64,000 nucleotides of DNA. Origin: Pseudothermotoga_B sp051235805. GTDB lineage: Bacteria > Thermotogota > Thermotogae > Thermotogales > DSM-5069. The DNA lies in NCBI RefSeq assembly GCF_051235805.1, contig NZ_JBPNXV010000001.1, forward strand, positions 1,488,001 to 1,552,000, written 5' to 3'. The first letter of the stretch is position 1, and each line of letters opens with the position of its first letter. Positions 45,197-53,559 of this stretch are shown here, piece by piece. The notes beneath the pieces are model-generated. The model ran no database searches, was not told the origin of the DNA, and worked only from the letters and a program-made list of their open reading frames with translations. The position numbers were made by a program, and so were the translations under genes.

Positions 45197-46711
45197 GTGA
45201 AAGTAATCGGTGAGAGTATAGCTCTTCCAGATATCGTTGAAATAGCCAGAAATGAACAGTCTGTCTGTGTTTCATCAGAAGCAATCGAAAGAATGAAAAG
45301 GAGTAGGCTCGTTGTTGAGAAGATCTTAGACAGCGACAAGACAGTCTATGGTGTGAACACAGGTTTCGGAGCACTCGCGACAACGAGAATCTCAAGGGAA
45401 GATCTTCTCAAAGTTCAGAGAAATATACTCTTGTCACATGCGTGTGGCGTAGGAGATCCTCTGAGCAAAGACATAGTTCGTGCCATGATGGCGATAAGAG
45501 CACACTCGCTGGCTTTGGGTTTTTCCGGTGTAAGACCTGTCGTAGTCGAAAAACTCTGCGAGCTGCTCAACAAGGGAATTGTTCCTTATGTACCATCAAA
45601 AGGTTCCGTTGGTGCAAGCGGTGATCTGTCACCACTCGCACACATGGCATTGCCAATAATAGGAGAGGGTCATGTGCTCGAAGGCGATGAGAGAGTACCA
45701 TCGATGAAGATCCTGAGTGAAAAAGGCTTCGAACCCATCCAGTTAGCGGAGAAGGAAGGGCTCAGTTTGGTGAATGGCACACAAGCGATGACTGCATCTC
45801 TCGCATTGGCGATAAACGACTCTGTTAATCTCCTACACTTGGCTACAGCTGTTTCTGCTTTGAGTGTTGATGTATTACTTTCTTCAACGGATGCCTATGA
45901 AGATATATCATGGGTTGCAAGACCACATTTCGGGCAGAAGGTGATTGCAAGACTGCTCAGAACTCTACTAGAAGGCAGTCAAATAAGAGAATCACACAGG
46001 AATTGTCCTCGAGTCCAAGATGCCTACTCTATCAGGTGCATACCACAAGTTTACGGAGCCATTCTCGATACGATAATCTACGTCAAGAAGATCGTCGAAC
46101 TGGAGATGAATTCAGCCACTGACAATCCTCTTGTATACGAAGATAGAGTCTTTTCACAGGGGAACTTTCATGGCGAGCCTATCGCGCTGGCTGCAGATTT
46201 TCTGTCGATTGCACTGACAGATCTTGGAAATATGATCGAACGAAGAATTGACAGGCTCTTGAATCCAAAAGTCAACGAAGGCTTGCCTGCCTTTCTTGCC
46301 CAGCACAGTGGCTTGAATTCTGGGTACATGATCTGGCAGTATACAGCTGCTGCACTCTGCAATGAAAATAAGGTGTTATCACATCCTGCTTCTGCTGATA
46401 CGATACCAACCAGTGCGTATCAGGAAGACCATGTGAGTATGGGAATGAATGCCTGTTTGAAGACTTTGAAGATCTTGGAAAACCTCGTCTCAATACTCTC
46501 CATTGAGCTGATGTGCGCTGTGAAAGCTTTGAATTTTCGACACCCACTGAAATCTTCTGCAGCGAACGAGAAAGTTGCTGAACAAATCACACCACTTCTT
46601 GAAGAGACCCAAGAAGATGCATACCTACAAGATCAGTTCTCGAGGGTGCGCTCTTTCTTGGAAAGCAAAGTCAAATCTGTAGCACGTGATTGGTGGAGTG
46701 AATATGAATGA
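45197..46711 (+). CDS. hutH: Histidine ammonia-lyase
   Basis: 504-residue lyase removing ammonia from L-histidine to give urocanate. The MIO prosthetic group forms from A140-S141-G142 in GSVGASGDLSP. SHA in LLSHACGVG and QEDHVSMG are the histidine-selective residues that distinguish it from Phe/Tyr lyases. The start is GTG at 45197 with GGGGGCGA upstream. No other hut genes (hutU, hutI, hutG) lie nearby, so the pathway is not clustered here. Its 3' end overlaps the next gene by 8 nt. Confidence 0.95.
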   Translation: MKVIGESIALPDIVEIARNEQSVCVSSEAIERMKRSRLVVEKILDSDKTVYGVNTGFGALATTRISREDLLKVQRNILLSHACGVGDPLSKDIVRAMMAIRAHSLALGFSGVRPVVVEKLCELLNKGIVPYVPSKGSVGASGDLSPLAHMALPIIGEGHVLEGDERVPSMKILSEKGFEPIQLAEKEGLSLVNGTQAMTASLALAINDSVNLLHLATAVSALSVDVLLSSTDAYEDISWVARPHFGQKVIARLLRTLLEGSQIRESHRNCPRVQDAYSIRCIPQVYGAILDTIIYVKKIVELEMNSATDNPLVYEDRVFSQGNFHGEPIALAADFLSIALTDLGNMIERRIDRLLNPKVNEGLPAFLAQHSGLNSGYMIWQYTAAALCNENKVLSHPASADTIPTSAYQEDHVSMGMNACLKTLKILENLVSILSIELMCAVKALNFRHPLKSSAANEKVAEQITPLLEETQEDAYLQDQFSRVRSFLESKVKSVARDWWSEYE

Positions 46712-47942
46712 AAGTCTGTGGTTCGACGATCTCGAACAGTTTTTGATTTGTCCCAGGAGATACTACCTCGAAAGGGAAGAAATTACTTCAAAGTGGGAAA
46801 AGACTGTCTTCGAGCAAGAAACAAAGGACATGATGAAGGCAGGATTTTCGGTAGAAAAGCCCGTTATAGCTGTTGAGTTGTTCGGCAAAACATTGATCTC
46901 TGATCCTCAGCTGGTAGTTCCCGATGGTGATAGATGGAAGATCGTGCTGAAAAAAAGCGCTAAGCACTTCAAGAACAAATACTATCTGGAAGCAGCATTC
47001 CACGGCTATGTGTTTTCGAGTGCTGGATTTATAGTCTCACAGGTAATAATAGACACTCCATACTTCGTTAAGGAAATCGACTGGAGAGATGGTCTGACTC
47101 GTCTTTTTTCGGTGATCGAAAGTATCGTCCAGCTTAGGATGAACGATCCTCCTGATCCAAAACCAATTTCACAGTGCAAAAGTTGTCAGTATGTTTTGAA
47201 TTGCACAGAGCTTTTGGTTCAGAAAAAAGATCTGCTTGCCATACACGGTTTGAACGAAAAGACAAGACTGAAGTTGATAGAAAACGGTATAGGTAATTTG
47301 CTGGATTTAGCTCATAGCGAGGACATCAAGGATATTTCTAAGGAGAGTTTCGAGAAGATGAAAAAGAAAGCGATCTCACTTCTTGACAAAAGAGAAGTGA
47401 TTCTTTCAGAGTACGAGGAGTTGTCCAATGGAGTTTTCTTAGACATAGAGTCTCATACCCTCAGAGAATTTGACTATCTGTTCGGCGTGCTCGTCGATGA
47501 TAAATACGTACCATTCCTCAGTGAAAATGAAAACGAAGAATACAAAGTTTTCACCAGTTTGCTTGAATTTCTTGACCAAACAGATGGACCGATCTACCAT
47601 TACTGTCCTTACGAACCTTCACGTTTCTCAAGCCTCATTCAGCAGTGGACTGATTTGAAACCTCTCGGCGAAAAAATCAAGAGGAGATTTGTCGATCTCT
47701 ATCAAATTCTCACCAAACACGTGGCTCTCCCTTTGTTCACTTACTCATTGAAAAGTGTTGCACGTTTCTACGGTTTCAACTGGCGAACAAAACTGGATGG
47801 CTTGAAAGCTTCCAGGTACTTTCAGCTTTGGCTGAACACCCATGATGACTCTTATCTGAAAGTCGTCCTCGATTATAACGAAGACGATACACGTGCGACG
47901 AAAGTCGTTCTTGAGAAACTGAACATCCTGCGAAACCAATAA
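46704..47942 (+). CDS. TM0106-family RecB-like putative nuclease
   Basis: 412 residues from the ATG at 46704 (GGTGGAG 4-5 nt upstream). The N-terminal part is Cas4/RecB-like, with a cysteine in FLICPRRYYL and a later cluster QCKSCQYVLNC that could hold a 4Fe-4S centre. The catalytic acid before the Lys of (D/E)xK appears replaced (KIVLKK). A helix-hairpin-helix-like segment follows (AIHGLNEKTRLKLIENGIGN). The C-terminal RNase H-like exonuclease domain has FLDIES and YNEDDTRAT acidic motifs. The role is probably DNA processing or repair. Confidence 0.85.
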   Translation: MNESLWFDDLEQFLICPRRYYLEREEITSKWEKTVFEQETKDMMKAGFSVEKPVIAVELFGKTLISDPQLVVPDGDRWKIVLKKSAKHFKNKYYLEAAFHGYVFSSAGFIVSQVIIDTPYFVKEIDWRDGLTRLFSVIESIVQLRMNDPPDPKPISQCKSCQYVLNCTELLVQKKDLLAIHGLNEKTRLKLIENGIGNLLDLAHSEDIKDISKESFEKMKKKAISLLDKREVILSEYEELSNGVFLDIESHTLREFDYLFGVLVDDKYVPFLSENENEEYKVFTSLLEFLDQTDGPIYHYCPYEPSRFSSLIQQWTDLKPLGEKIKRRFVDLYQILTKHVALPLFTYSLKSVARFYGFNWRTKLDGLKASRYFQLWLNTHDDSYLKVVLDYNEDDTRATKVVLEKLNILRNQ

Positions 47943-47985
47943 GTTACTTTACAGTAATGCAAAAGTCATTTTGATCGATCATAAT

Positions 47986-48004
47986 TTGACCGACCAGTCA
48001 GTAA
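47986..48004. promoter_or_regulatory. Probable TetR-type operator upstream of the radical SAM gene
   Basis: The imperfect palindrome TTGACCGACCAGTCAGTAA has the GACyGACyrGTCrGTC layout common to TetR/AcrR operators. It directly follows a CATAAT -10-like hexamer (47980-47985) and ends next to the AAAGGAGG ribosome binding site. A TetR-family gene is the second gene of the operon, so self-repression is likely. Confidence 0.6.
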
Positions 48005-48017
48005 AGGAGGTATGATT

Positions 48018-49466
48018 ATGCCAGTGGTGGGAGGAATTAAAGGTGTCATCTACAGGCAAGCGGGAAAGCTTGTCTCGACGGTTCTTCAGCACACTGACGA
48101 AGAAGGACTGTACAAACTTTTCTCTACACTGAGTGCATTCACAAAGGAACCCTCGAAGAGCGGTCTGAAGAAGTTGGCGATCATGGCTAAGGAAAAACAC
48201 CCAATGATAACGAGTTGGGTTAACGTTTTCAGAAGATCGAGCCCTAAGTGTGTGGAGAAGATCATAAACAACCTCATAATCAACGAATTTGCCATTGGAG
48301 AACCCATGAGACAGCAGAAGATGCAAGAACACAAAGTAGTTCTGCCAAAACTCGGTGTGATAAGCCCGACCTATGCCTGTAATCTAAACTGTGTTGGCTG
48401 TTATGCCGGAATGTACGGACGCAAATATGAGCTCACGAAGGAAGAGGTCGAAAAGGTCATACGCGAGGCAAATGAATTGGGTATCTACTTCTGGGTTATC
48501 ACCGGTGGAGAGCCATTCTACTGGCCTCATCTGTTGGAGATACTCGAAGAGTTCAACGACAACTATTTCTTGATCTACACCAACGGTATTCTGATAACCG
48601 ATGAGGTTGCACAGAAGCTGGCAAAACTTGGTAATGCTACCCCTGCGATCTCTGTGGAAGGTTTTGAACTCGATACAGATTGGAGACGAGGAAGAGGCGT
48701 CTTCAAGAGCATTATGGAGACCTGGGAAAGGCTCAGGAAATACGGTGTGCCTTTCGGAGCCTCGATCACCGCAACCAGAATGAACCACGATACGTTGATG
48801 AAAGATGAATTTTGGAAGTTCCTCGAAGAGCAACAGGTAGTTTATGCCTGGGTCTTTCAATACATGCCCGTTGGAATCAACGCATCCATGGATCTTGTCC
48901 CGACGCCACAGCAGAGGTATGAAAGGTTCTTCAAAACAGATGAAGTCAGACTCGGCGGAAAGTTCGCCTTTGTGGCAGATTTCTGGAACCACGGTTTTCT
49001 GACACACGGTTGTCTTGCAGCCGGTTCGAAGTACTTCCATGTGAATGCCAAAGGTTATGTTGAACCTTGTGTCTTTCAGCAGTATGCCGTTGACAGCATC
49101 AGAGAAAAATCTCTTCTGCAAATACTCAAATCACCGTTCTTCGAATCTTACAAACGAATGGTGCCCTATTCGAACAACTTGTTCAGACCGTGCCCAATCA
49201 TAGACAATCCAAAGGTCTACAGAGCAATGGTAAAGCATTTCAACGCCATACCGCAGCACGAAGGCTCTGAGAGAGTCGTCGAAGATCTCGCACAGGAAAT
49301 CGACAAGCTTGCAGAAGAATGGAAGGTTTACGCAGACAAACTCTGGTACGAACAAGGGTATGTCGATAGATACCCAGTTAACAGGGGAATATACAACTAT
49401 GAAACACGTATGAAGCGGTACATGAACAAAGAAGAGGCTCTAGCGGTCGATAAGAAATTGAAGTGA
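48018..49466 (+). CDS. Radical SAM protein with C-terminal SPASM-like cysteines
   Basis: 482 residues from the ATG at 48018; the ATG at 48012 is too close to AAAGGAGG. A helical N-terminal region (about 1-110) precedes the SAM cluster motif C121-NLN-C125-VG-C128. ITGGEPFYWP and ISVEGFE follow, as in the family. Late cysteines (HGCLAAGSKYFHV, EPCVF, RPCP) suggest an auxiliary Fe-S site, as in SPASM proteins. No peptide substrate gene is seen nearby. The product is unknown. It is probably regulated by the TetR protein encoded next. Confidence 0.9.
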   Translation: MPVVGGIKGVIYRQAGKLVSTVLQHTDEEGLYKLFSTLSAFTKEPSKSGLKKLAIMAKEKHPMITSWVNVFRRSSPKCVEKIINNLIINEFAIGEPMRQQKMQEHKVVLPKLGVISPTYACNLNCVGCYAGMYGRKYELTKEEVEKVIREANELGIYFWVITGGEPFYWPHLLEILEEFNDNYFLIYTNGILITDEVAQKLAKLGNATPAISVEGFELDTDWRRGRGVFKSIMETWERLRKYGVPFGASITATRMNHDTLMKDEFWKFLEEQQVVYAWVFQYMPVGINASMDLVPTPQQRYERFFKTDEVRLGGKFAFVADFWNHGFLTHGCLAAGSKYFHVNAKGYVEPCVFQQYAVDSIREKSLLQILKSPFFESYKRMVPYSNNLFRPCPIIDNPKVYRAMVKHFNAIPQHEGSERVVEDLAQEIDKLAEEWKVYADKLWYEQGYVDRYPVNRGIYNYETRMKRYMNKEEALAVDKKLK

Positions 49467-49483
49467 GGGTCTTCCCTCACTTC
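49460..49483 (+). terminator. Strong hairpin over the radical SAM stop codon, without T-run
   Basis: A perfect 10-bp stem GAAGTGAGGG/CCCTCACTTC with a TCTT loop covers the stop codon. A smaller stem around TTGCCAAGGCA follows. There is no U-tract, so it may stabilise or process the upstream mRNA, or attenuate expression of the TetR gene, rather than terminate. Confidence 0.5.
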
Positions 49484-49507
49484 CTTGCCAAGGCAGGGAG
49501 TGAAAGG

Positions 49508-50065
49508 ATGTCTGACGCACGCGAAAGAATCCTGGAGGCTGCGAGGGCGGCATTTTCAGAAAGAGGTTTTGAAGGAGTCAGTGTTGAGGAAATAGCTCAG
49601 CGTGCTGGCGTACGCAAGGCACTGATATACTATTATTTTCCAAGCAAAGAAGTCCTCTTTGAGGAGGTCTGGAACAACGCGCTTGAGGAACTCGAAAGGC
49701 ATATTTTCAAAGAGATAGAAGGCGAGAGTTATTACATCAGAAAGATAAAGAGATTTCTGAAGGCGTATATAGACTTTGTAACCAGCAGAAAAATCCTTTC
49801 GAGCGTTATCGAAAGGGAAAGACCGGCGGTGCTGAGTGCTTCAAACGAGGATAGCAACACGAGTTGGTTTCGACTCAAGGAGCGTTATGATGTATTCGTC
49901 GAGAAGGTTGCGAAACTCATAGATGAGGGCAAGGAAAACAAAGTCGTTCACCCCGACGTTGACTCAAGAGCGGCTGCAAAGCTGATTGCGCAAGCAATGA
50001 GTGGCTCTTCTGCCACCGAAGCGATACAAACTCTCATCCTACGGGGTTTGATAAAAGAGAGTTGA
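49508..50065 (+). CDS. TetR-family transcriptional repressor
   Basis: 185 residues from the ATG at 49508, with GGGAG upstream. The N-terminal helix-turn-helix reads AFSERGFEGVSVEEIAQRAGVRK..IYYYFPSKEVLFEEV, classical TetR. The C-terminal ligand domain is helical and unassigned. It lies 41 nt after the radical SAM gene and probably binds the palindrome at 47986-48004 to control both. Its stop overlaps the -35 of the tRNA-Ala promoter. Confidence 0.93.
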   Translation: MSDARERILEAARAAFSERGFEGVSVEEIAQRAGVRKALIYYYFPSKEVLFEEVWNNALEELERHIFKEIEGESYYIRKIKRFLKAYIDFVTSRKILSSVIERERPAVLSASNEDSNTSWFRLKERYDVFVEKVAKLIDEGKENKVVHPDVDSRAAAKLIAQAMSGSSATEAIQTLILRGLIKES

Positions 50066-50090
50066 AACTCTGAACACAAAAGTTTATAAT
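50062..50090 (+). promoter_or_regulatory. Promoter of tRNA-Ala
   Basis: TTGAAA (50062-50067), a 17-nt spacer and a perfect TATAAT (50085-50090). The start is predicted near 50097, six bases before the tRNA. Confidence 0.85.
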
Positions 50091-50102
50091 CTTTTTTGTG
50101 AC

Positions 50103-50178
50103 GGGGCCGTAGCTCAGCTGGGAGAGCGCTACCTTCGCAAGGTAGAAGCCGTGGGTTCGAATCCCATCGGCTCCACCA
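50103..50178 (+). tRNA. tRNA-Ala (anticodon CGC)
   Basis: Full cloverleaf of 76 nt with encoded CCA. The acceptor is GGGGCCG/CGGCTCC, the D-arm contains AGCTCAGCTGGGAGAGC, the anticodon stem CTACC/GGTAG encloses loop TTCGCAA (anticodon CGC, reading GCG), and the T-arm carries GGTTCGAATCC. Confidence 0.96.
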
Positions 50179-50180
50179 GA

Positions 50181-50205
50181 AACGGGGCTTTTTGGCTCCG
50201 TTTTT
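50181..50205 (+). terminator. Intrinsic terminator after tRNA-Ala
   Basis: An 8-bp stem AACGGGGC with GGCTCCGTT (one G-T pair) around a T-rich loop, followed by five T's. It lies between the tRNA and dnaB. Confidence 0.75.
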
Positions 50206-50235
50206 GTGTTAAAGTTCCTTTTGGGAGTGATACAC

Positions 50236-51591
50236 GTGACGCAGATGATCCCTCCTCACAACCTTGAAGCTGAGGAAGCTGTTTTAGGAAGCATATTGAT
50301 CGACCCAAGTGTTGTAAACGATGTGATGGAAATCTTGAGGAACAACGATTTCTATTCAAAGAAGCATCAGGCTCTCTTCACAGTGATGGAAAGACTCTAT
50401 GAAAGAGGAGACCCGATAGACATACTCTCAGTTTGTGAGGAACTCAAAAAGAGCGGACAGATGAAGTTCGTGGGCAGTGATCTTGATGTTGCAAAACTGG
50501 CAGAAACTGTGCCAACCTCTGCGCATGTTATGCACTATGCGAAAATAGTGAGAGACAAATCTATATTACGCAGTCTGATCGAGGCAGGGAGAAACATAGT
50601 TGAATCAGCTTATGGTGAAAAAGAAGTCGATGAAATCCTCGATGAAGCCGAACGTGTAGTTTTTGACATAGCAGAATCGCGGACAACTAAAACTTATGAA
50701 CACATAGGCGCTATTATGCACCAAGTCTTTGAAAATCTCGAAGAGATGAGAACCAGGAGCACAAATGTCTTAGAACCGGGTGCGGTGGTGAGTGGGCTGC
50801 CAACTGGCTTGAAGTCGTTGGACAGACAGACAACAGGATTTCACAAATCAGATCTCGTCATCGTGGCTGCTCGTCCTTCGGTTGGTAAGACTGCCTTTGC
50901 TCTCACAATAGCGAGAAACATGGCTGTGAAGTTCAACCTTTCTGTTGGCCTGTTCAGCCTTGAGATGTCGAAGGAGCAGCTGGCTCAGAGGCTGCTGTGC
51001 ACAGAGTCGAGAGTTGACCTTCATAAACTCAGAACCGGTTTTCTGACCAACGATGAATGGGAGAGATTGACGGTTGGGGCATCGCTTCTTTACAAAGCAA
51101 ACCTCATCGTCGATGATGAACCCTCACTCGATCCAAGAACACTTCGAGCCAAAGCCAGGAGAATGAAAAGGGAGTACAACGTCGACGCAATTTTCATCGA
51201 CTATCTTCAGCTAATGCACGTACGCGGGGGATTTTCCGAAAGCCGTCAACAGGAGATCTCTGAGATCTCAAGATCTCTAAAACTGCTCTCCAGAGAACTG
51301 AACATCGTAGTGGTAGCACTCTCTCAGCTCTCTCGTGCTGTAGAGGCAAGAGAGGATAAAAGACCAAGGCTGAGTGATTTGAGAGAATCTGGCGCTATTG
51401 AACAAGATGCAGACACGGTGATTTTCATCTACAGAGATGAATATTACAAGAAGAGTGATCGTATCCATGAGCCTCATGAAGCAGAGATAATCATAGGAAA
51501 GCAGAGAAATGGACCAATAGGAACGGTGATGCTCATGTTTGAACCAAAGACTGCCTCATTTTATGAAGTCGAACAGGTGGTCAGAGAATGA
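50236..51591 (+). CDS. dnaB: Replicative DNA helicase DnaB
   Basis: 451 residues from the GTG at 50236, chosen because GGGAGTGA stands 7 nt upstream and the protein then starts TQMIPPHNLEAEEAVLGS, the normal DnaB N-terminus. The helicase domain has Walker A ARPSVGKTAF (near residue 216), FSLEMSKEQLAQRLL, Walker B IFIDYLQLM, and the LSQLSRAVEAREDKRPRLSDLRESGAIEQDAD block. It is a hexameric fork helicase. No intein is seen. It overlaps ispF by 4 nt. Confidence 0.98.
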   Translation: MTQMIPPHNLEAEEAVLGSILIDPSVVNDVMEILRNNDFYSKKHQALFTVMERLYERGDPIDILSVCEELKKSGQMKFVGSDLDVAKLAETVPTSAHVMHYAKIVRDKSILRSLIEAGRNIVESAYGEKEVDEILDEAERVVFDIAESRTTKTYEHIGAIMHQVFENLEEMRTRSTNVLEPGAVVSGLPTGLKSLDRQTTGFHKSDLVIVAARPSVGKTAFALTIARNMAVKFNLSVGLFSLEMSKEQLAQRLLCTESRVDLHKLRTGFLTNDEWERLTVGASLLYKANLIVDDEPSLDPRTLRAKARRMKREYNVDAIFIDYLQLMHVRGGFSESRQQEISEISRSLKLLSRELNIVVVALSQLSRAVEAREDKRPRLSDLRESGAIEQDADTVIFIYRDEYYKKSDRIHEPHEAEIIIGKQRNGPIGTVMLMFEPKTASFYEVEQVVRE

Positions 51592-52073
51592 CTAACCTAC
51601 GCGTTGGTATTGGCATCGATAGACATCCTTTCAAGGAGGGTAGAAAATTAGTTCTTGGCGGTATTGAGATAGATTTCTTTCTCGGTCTTGATGGCCATTC
51701 TGATGCAGATGTTCTGTCTCATGCGATAATAGATTCTCTTCTTGGTGCAGCATCATTAGAAGACATAGGCAGTCACTTTCCAGAAACCAACGAGTGGAAG
51801 GATGTCTCAAGTCTAAAATTGCTTGAAAAAACAATTCAGTTGCTTAAAGATCATGGTTGGCAAATTGTCAACATCGATGCCATAGTTGTTACAGGTTTGA
51901 TTAGACTGTCTCAGTACAGAGACCAGATGATCGAAAATCTTTCACGAACTATTGGAATACCAAAAGACTGCGTTGGGATCAAATTCAAGAGTTCAAATGG
52001 CCTTGGCTTTGAATCACAAGAAGGTATCTCAGCAACAGCAGTGTCTTTGATTTCACGGAACTCTTCCAATTGA
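51588..52073 (+). CDS. ispF: 2-C-methyl-D-erythritol 2,4-cyclodiphosphate synthase
   Basis: 161-residue trimeric zinc enzyme of the MEP isoprenoid pathway. The zinc ligands lie in GIDRHPF (Asp and His) and in the HSDADVLSHAIIDSLLGAASLEDIG motif; the end GFESQEGISATAVSLI is typical. Other MEP genes are not in the window. It overlaps dnaB by 4 nt and the convergent GH3-like gene by 21 nt. Confidence 0.97.
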   Translation: MTNLRVGIGIDRHPFKEGRKLVLGGIEIDFFLGLDGHSDADVLSHAIIDSLLGAASLEDIGSHFPETNEWKDVSSLKLLEKTIQLLKDHGWQIVNIDAIVVTGLIRLSQYRDQMIENLSRTIGIPKDCVGIKFKSSNGLGFESQEGISATAVSLISRNSSN

Positions 52074-52835
52074 AGATCTCTTTCCTTCGAGTACTTCTTG
52101 GGCTATTTTCAACAGCCATTCTTCATCCGAGAAAACTAAGACACCACTTCTCTTGAATGGTTGATTGACGTTTATCGCCCTCTCAGCCTTTCCAAGGAGG
52201 ACAACAGCACCTTCGAGTGCCTTTCGGCGAACCTCTTGAAGGGTTGAAAGATCTACCTTCAAATCGACGTTGTTTCTTGGCAGCTTACCAGTTACTCTAC
52301 CATCGGCAAAGACAAATACGCTCTCGTAACCTAAATCCGTCAGCTTTTTGATCTTTGATTCATCTTCTACAAGAACTGGATAGATGGCTTTTCTGCTGAT
52401 AAGTGATCTGATGACATCCACATCCACATTGCCAAGACCGTTCAATATCGGTACAACACCACTGTTGAACAAACCTTCAGCAAGATAGGTGAGTACTTGA
52501 CTCGTTATGAAAGCAGATCGAGAGATCTTCCCAAGAGGATCTGTGTCAGACTCGTCAAGTGTGTCAACAGTGCCAAAGACTAAATAATGAAAACCGTGAG
52601 ATCTTGCCACCATTCCTGCAACAAAGCCAACATCTCTTGCTATCTCGAGATTCTGATTGCAACCAAGGCACAGCAAGCTGACATCATCTACCAATCTCTC
52701 TAAAGGAATTAGGAGTATCGAATCACCCGAAACTCTTTGCAGATCAAAGAAGATCTCAGCCGATAAGACCACGTTGGAGCATATCAAGAATAAAGATGCC
52801 AGGACCACCCTTTGTGTTTTCTTCAACGATGACAT
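52053..52835 (-). CDS. Exported GH3-N-like protein, probably non-catalytic
   Basis: 260 residues. The ATG at 52835 is fixed by AAGGAGG 6 nt upstream and gives a good signal peptide (MSSLKKTQRVVLASLFLICS..., cleavage near 25). The mature part follows the N-terminal TIM-barrel of family 3 glycosidases such as NagZ: IARDVGFVAGMVARSHGFHYLVFGTVD matches the family's AR-helix and DVN strand, and SAFITSQVLTYLAEGLFNSGVVPILNGLG matches the next helix and KHFPGHG position. The catalytic KH and nucleophile Asp motifs are not preserved. It overlaps the HAD gene by 80 nt in another frame. Confidence 0.6.
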   Translation of the reverse strand: MSSLKKTQRVVLASLFLICSNVVLSAEIFFDLQRVSGDSILLIPLERLVDDVSLLCLGCNQNLEIARDVGFVAGMVARSHGFHYLVFGTVDTLDESDTDPLGKISRSAFITSQVLTYLAEGLFNSGVVPILNGLGNVDVDVIRSLISRKAIYPVLVEDESKIKKLTDLGYESVFVFADGRVTGKLPRNNVDLKVDLSTLQEVRRKALEGAVVLLGKAERAINVNQPFKRSGVLVFSDEEWLLKIAQEVLEGKRSSIGRVP

Positions 52836-53559
52836 CTGCAACCTCCTTCAGCGCCTGTGTGCCATTGGCAACTGCCACCTTGAAACCCACCGCCTTGAGC
52901 AGCGGGATGTCGTTGTCGTTATCACCAAAGGCAACAGCATCTTTCAAATCCCAGTTATTGCATCTTGCGATCAGTTTAAGCGCTTCGCCTTTGTCAACTT
53001 GCGATGGAACAAAGTCCAGATAGTTGGCGAAAGACTTGAAGATCGAAAGTCCTTTAAAGGTTGCTCTGAGTTCACCTATGATTGAATCAAGCTTGACTGG
53101 ATCGTCTATTGCCAGCAGTTTGGTAGCTCCTTTTTCACCAACTTCTCTGGCAAGATCTGAAACAACCGTCAACTCAATCTGAGAATGATCGCTGTAAGCT
53201 TTTGCAAATTCATTTTCTTCTTCGACAACGAGCTTGTCATCGATGTACGCCTGTCTGTGCATCTCGGCTTTCCTGAGAAATTCTACAACCGCCCGAGCTG
53301 TCGCTGGGTCTATCTTCACATCGAGTACCTTGCCAGCTTCTGGCAGCCACACTACAGAGCCGTTGTATGCGATCAATGGAAAGTCCTTTTGAAAGTATCG
53401 ACGCAACAATTTGACTATCGATGGTAACATACGACCACTCGCGAAAACGATCTCTTTCCCTATTCTCATCAACTTCTCAATGGCTTCAACATTCGCCGGG
53501 TGTATGTTGTGTGTGTCTTGCAGAATAGTACCGTCCAAGTCAAAAACAAAGATCTTCAA
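52756..53559 (-). CDS. Cof-type HAD phosphatase
   Basis: 267-residue haloacid-dehalogenase hydrolase. Motif I is FDLDGTILQD at residues 5-14, motif II ASGRM, a Lys near KGEALKLI, and motif IV AFGDNDNDIPLLKAVG with a large C2B cap between. Substrates of this group are sugar phosphates or flavin/pyridoxal phosphates. The start is TTG at 53559 with AAGGAGAG upstream, overlapping the phospholipase-D-like gene by 4 nt. Confidence 0.95.
   Translation of the reverse strand: MKIFVFDLDGTILQDTHNIHPANVEAIEKLMRIGKEIVFASGRMLPSIVKLLRRYFQKDFPLIAYNGSVVWLPEAGKVLDVKIDPATARAVVEFLRKAEMHRQAYIDDKLVVEEENEFAKAYSDHSQIELTVVSDLAREVGEKGATKLLAIDDPVKLDSIIGELRATFKGLSIFKSFANYLDFVPSQVDKGEALKLIARCNNWDLKDAVAFGDNDNDIPLLKAVGFKVAVANGTQALKEVADVIVEENTKGGPGIFILDMLQRGLIG

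Noticed and set aside
47945..47958. Hairpin TTACT-TTAC-AGTAA after the TM0106-family gene as a terminator
   Set aside because: The stem is only 5 A/T-rich base pairs and no T-run follows.
48384..49121. 245-residue open frame on the minus strand
   Set aside because: It lies wholly antisense to the radical SAM gene, whose motifs and start are secure, and has no ribosome binding site or recognisable motif.
52657..53085. 142-residue open frame on the plus strand
   Set aside because: Opposite the HAD and GH3-like genes, whose own motifs and start signals explain this stretch.
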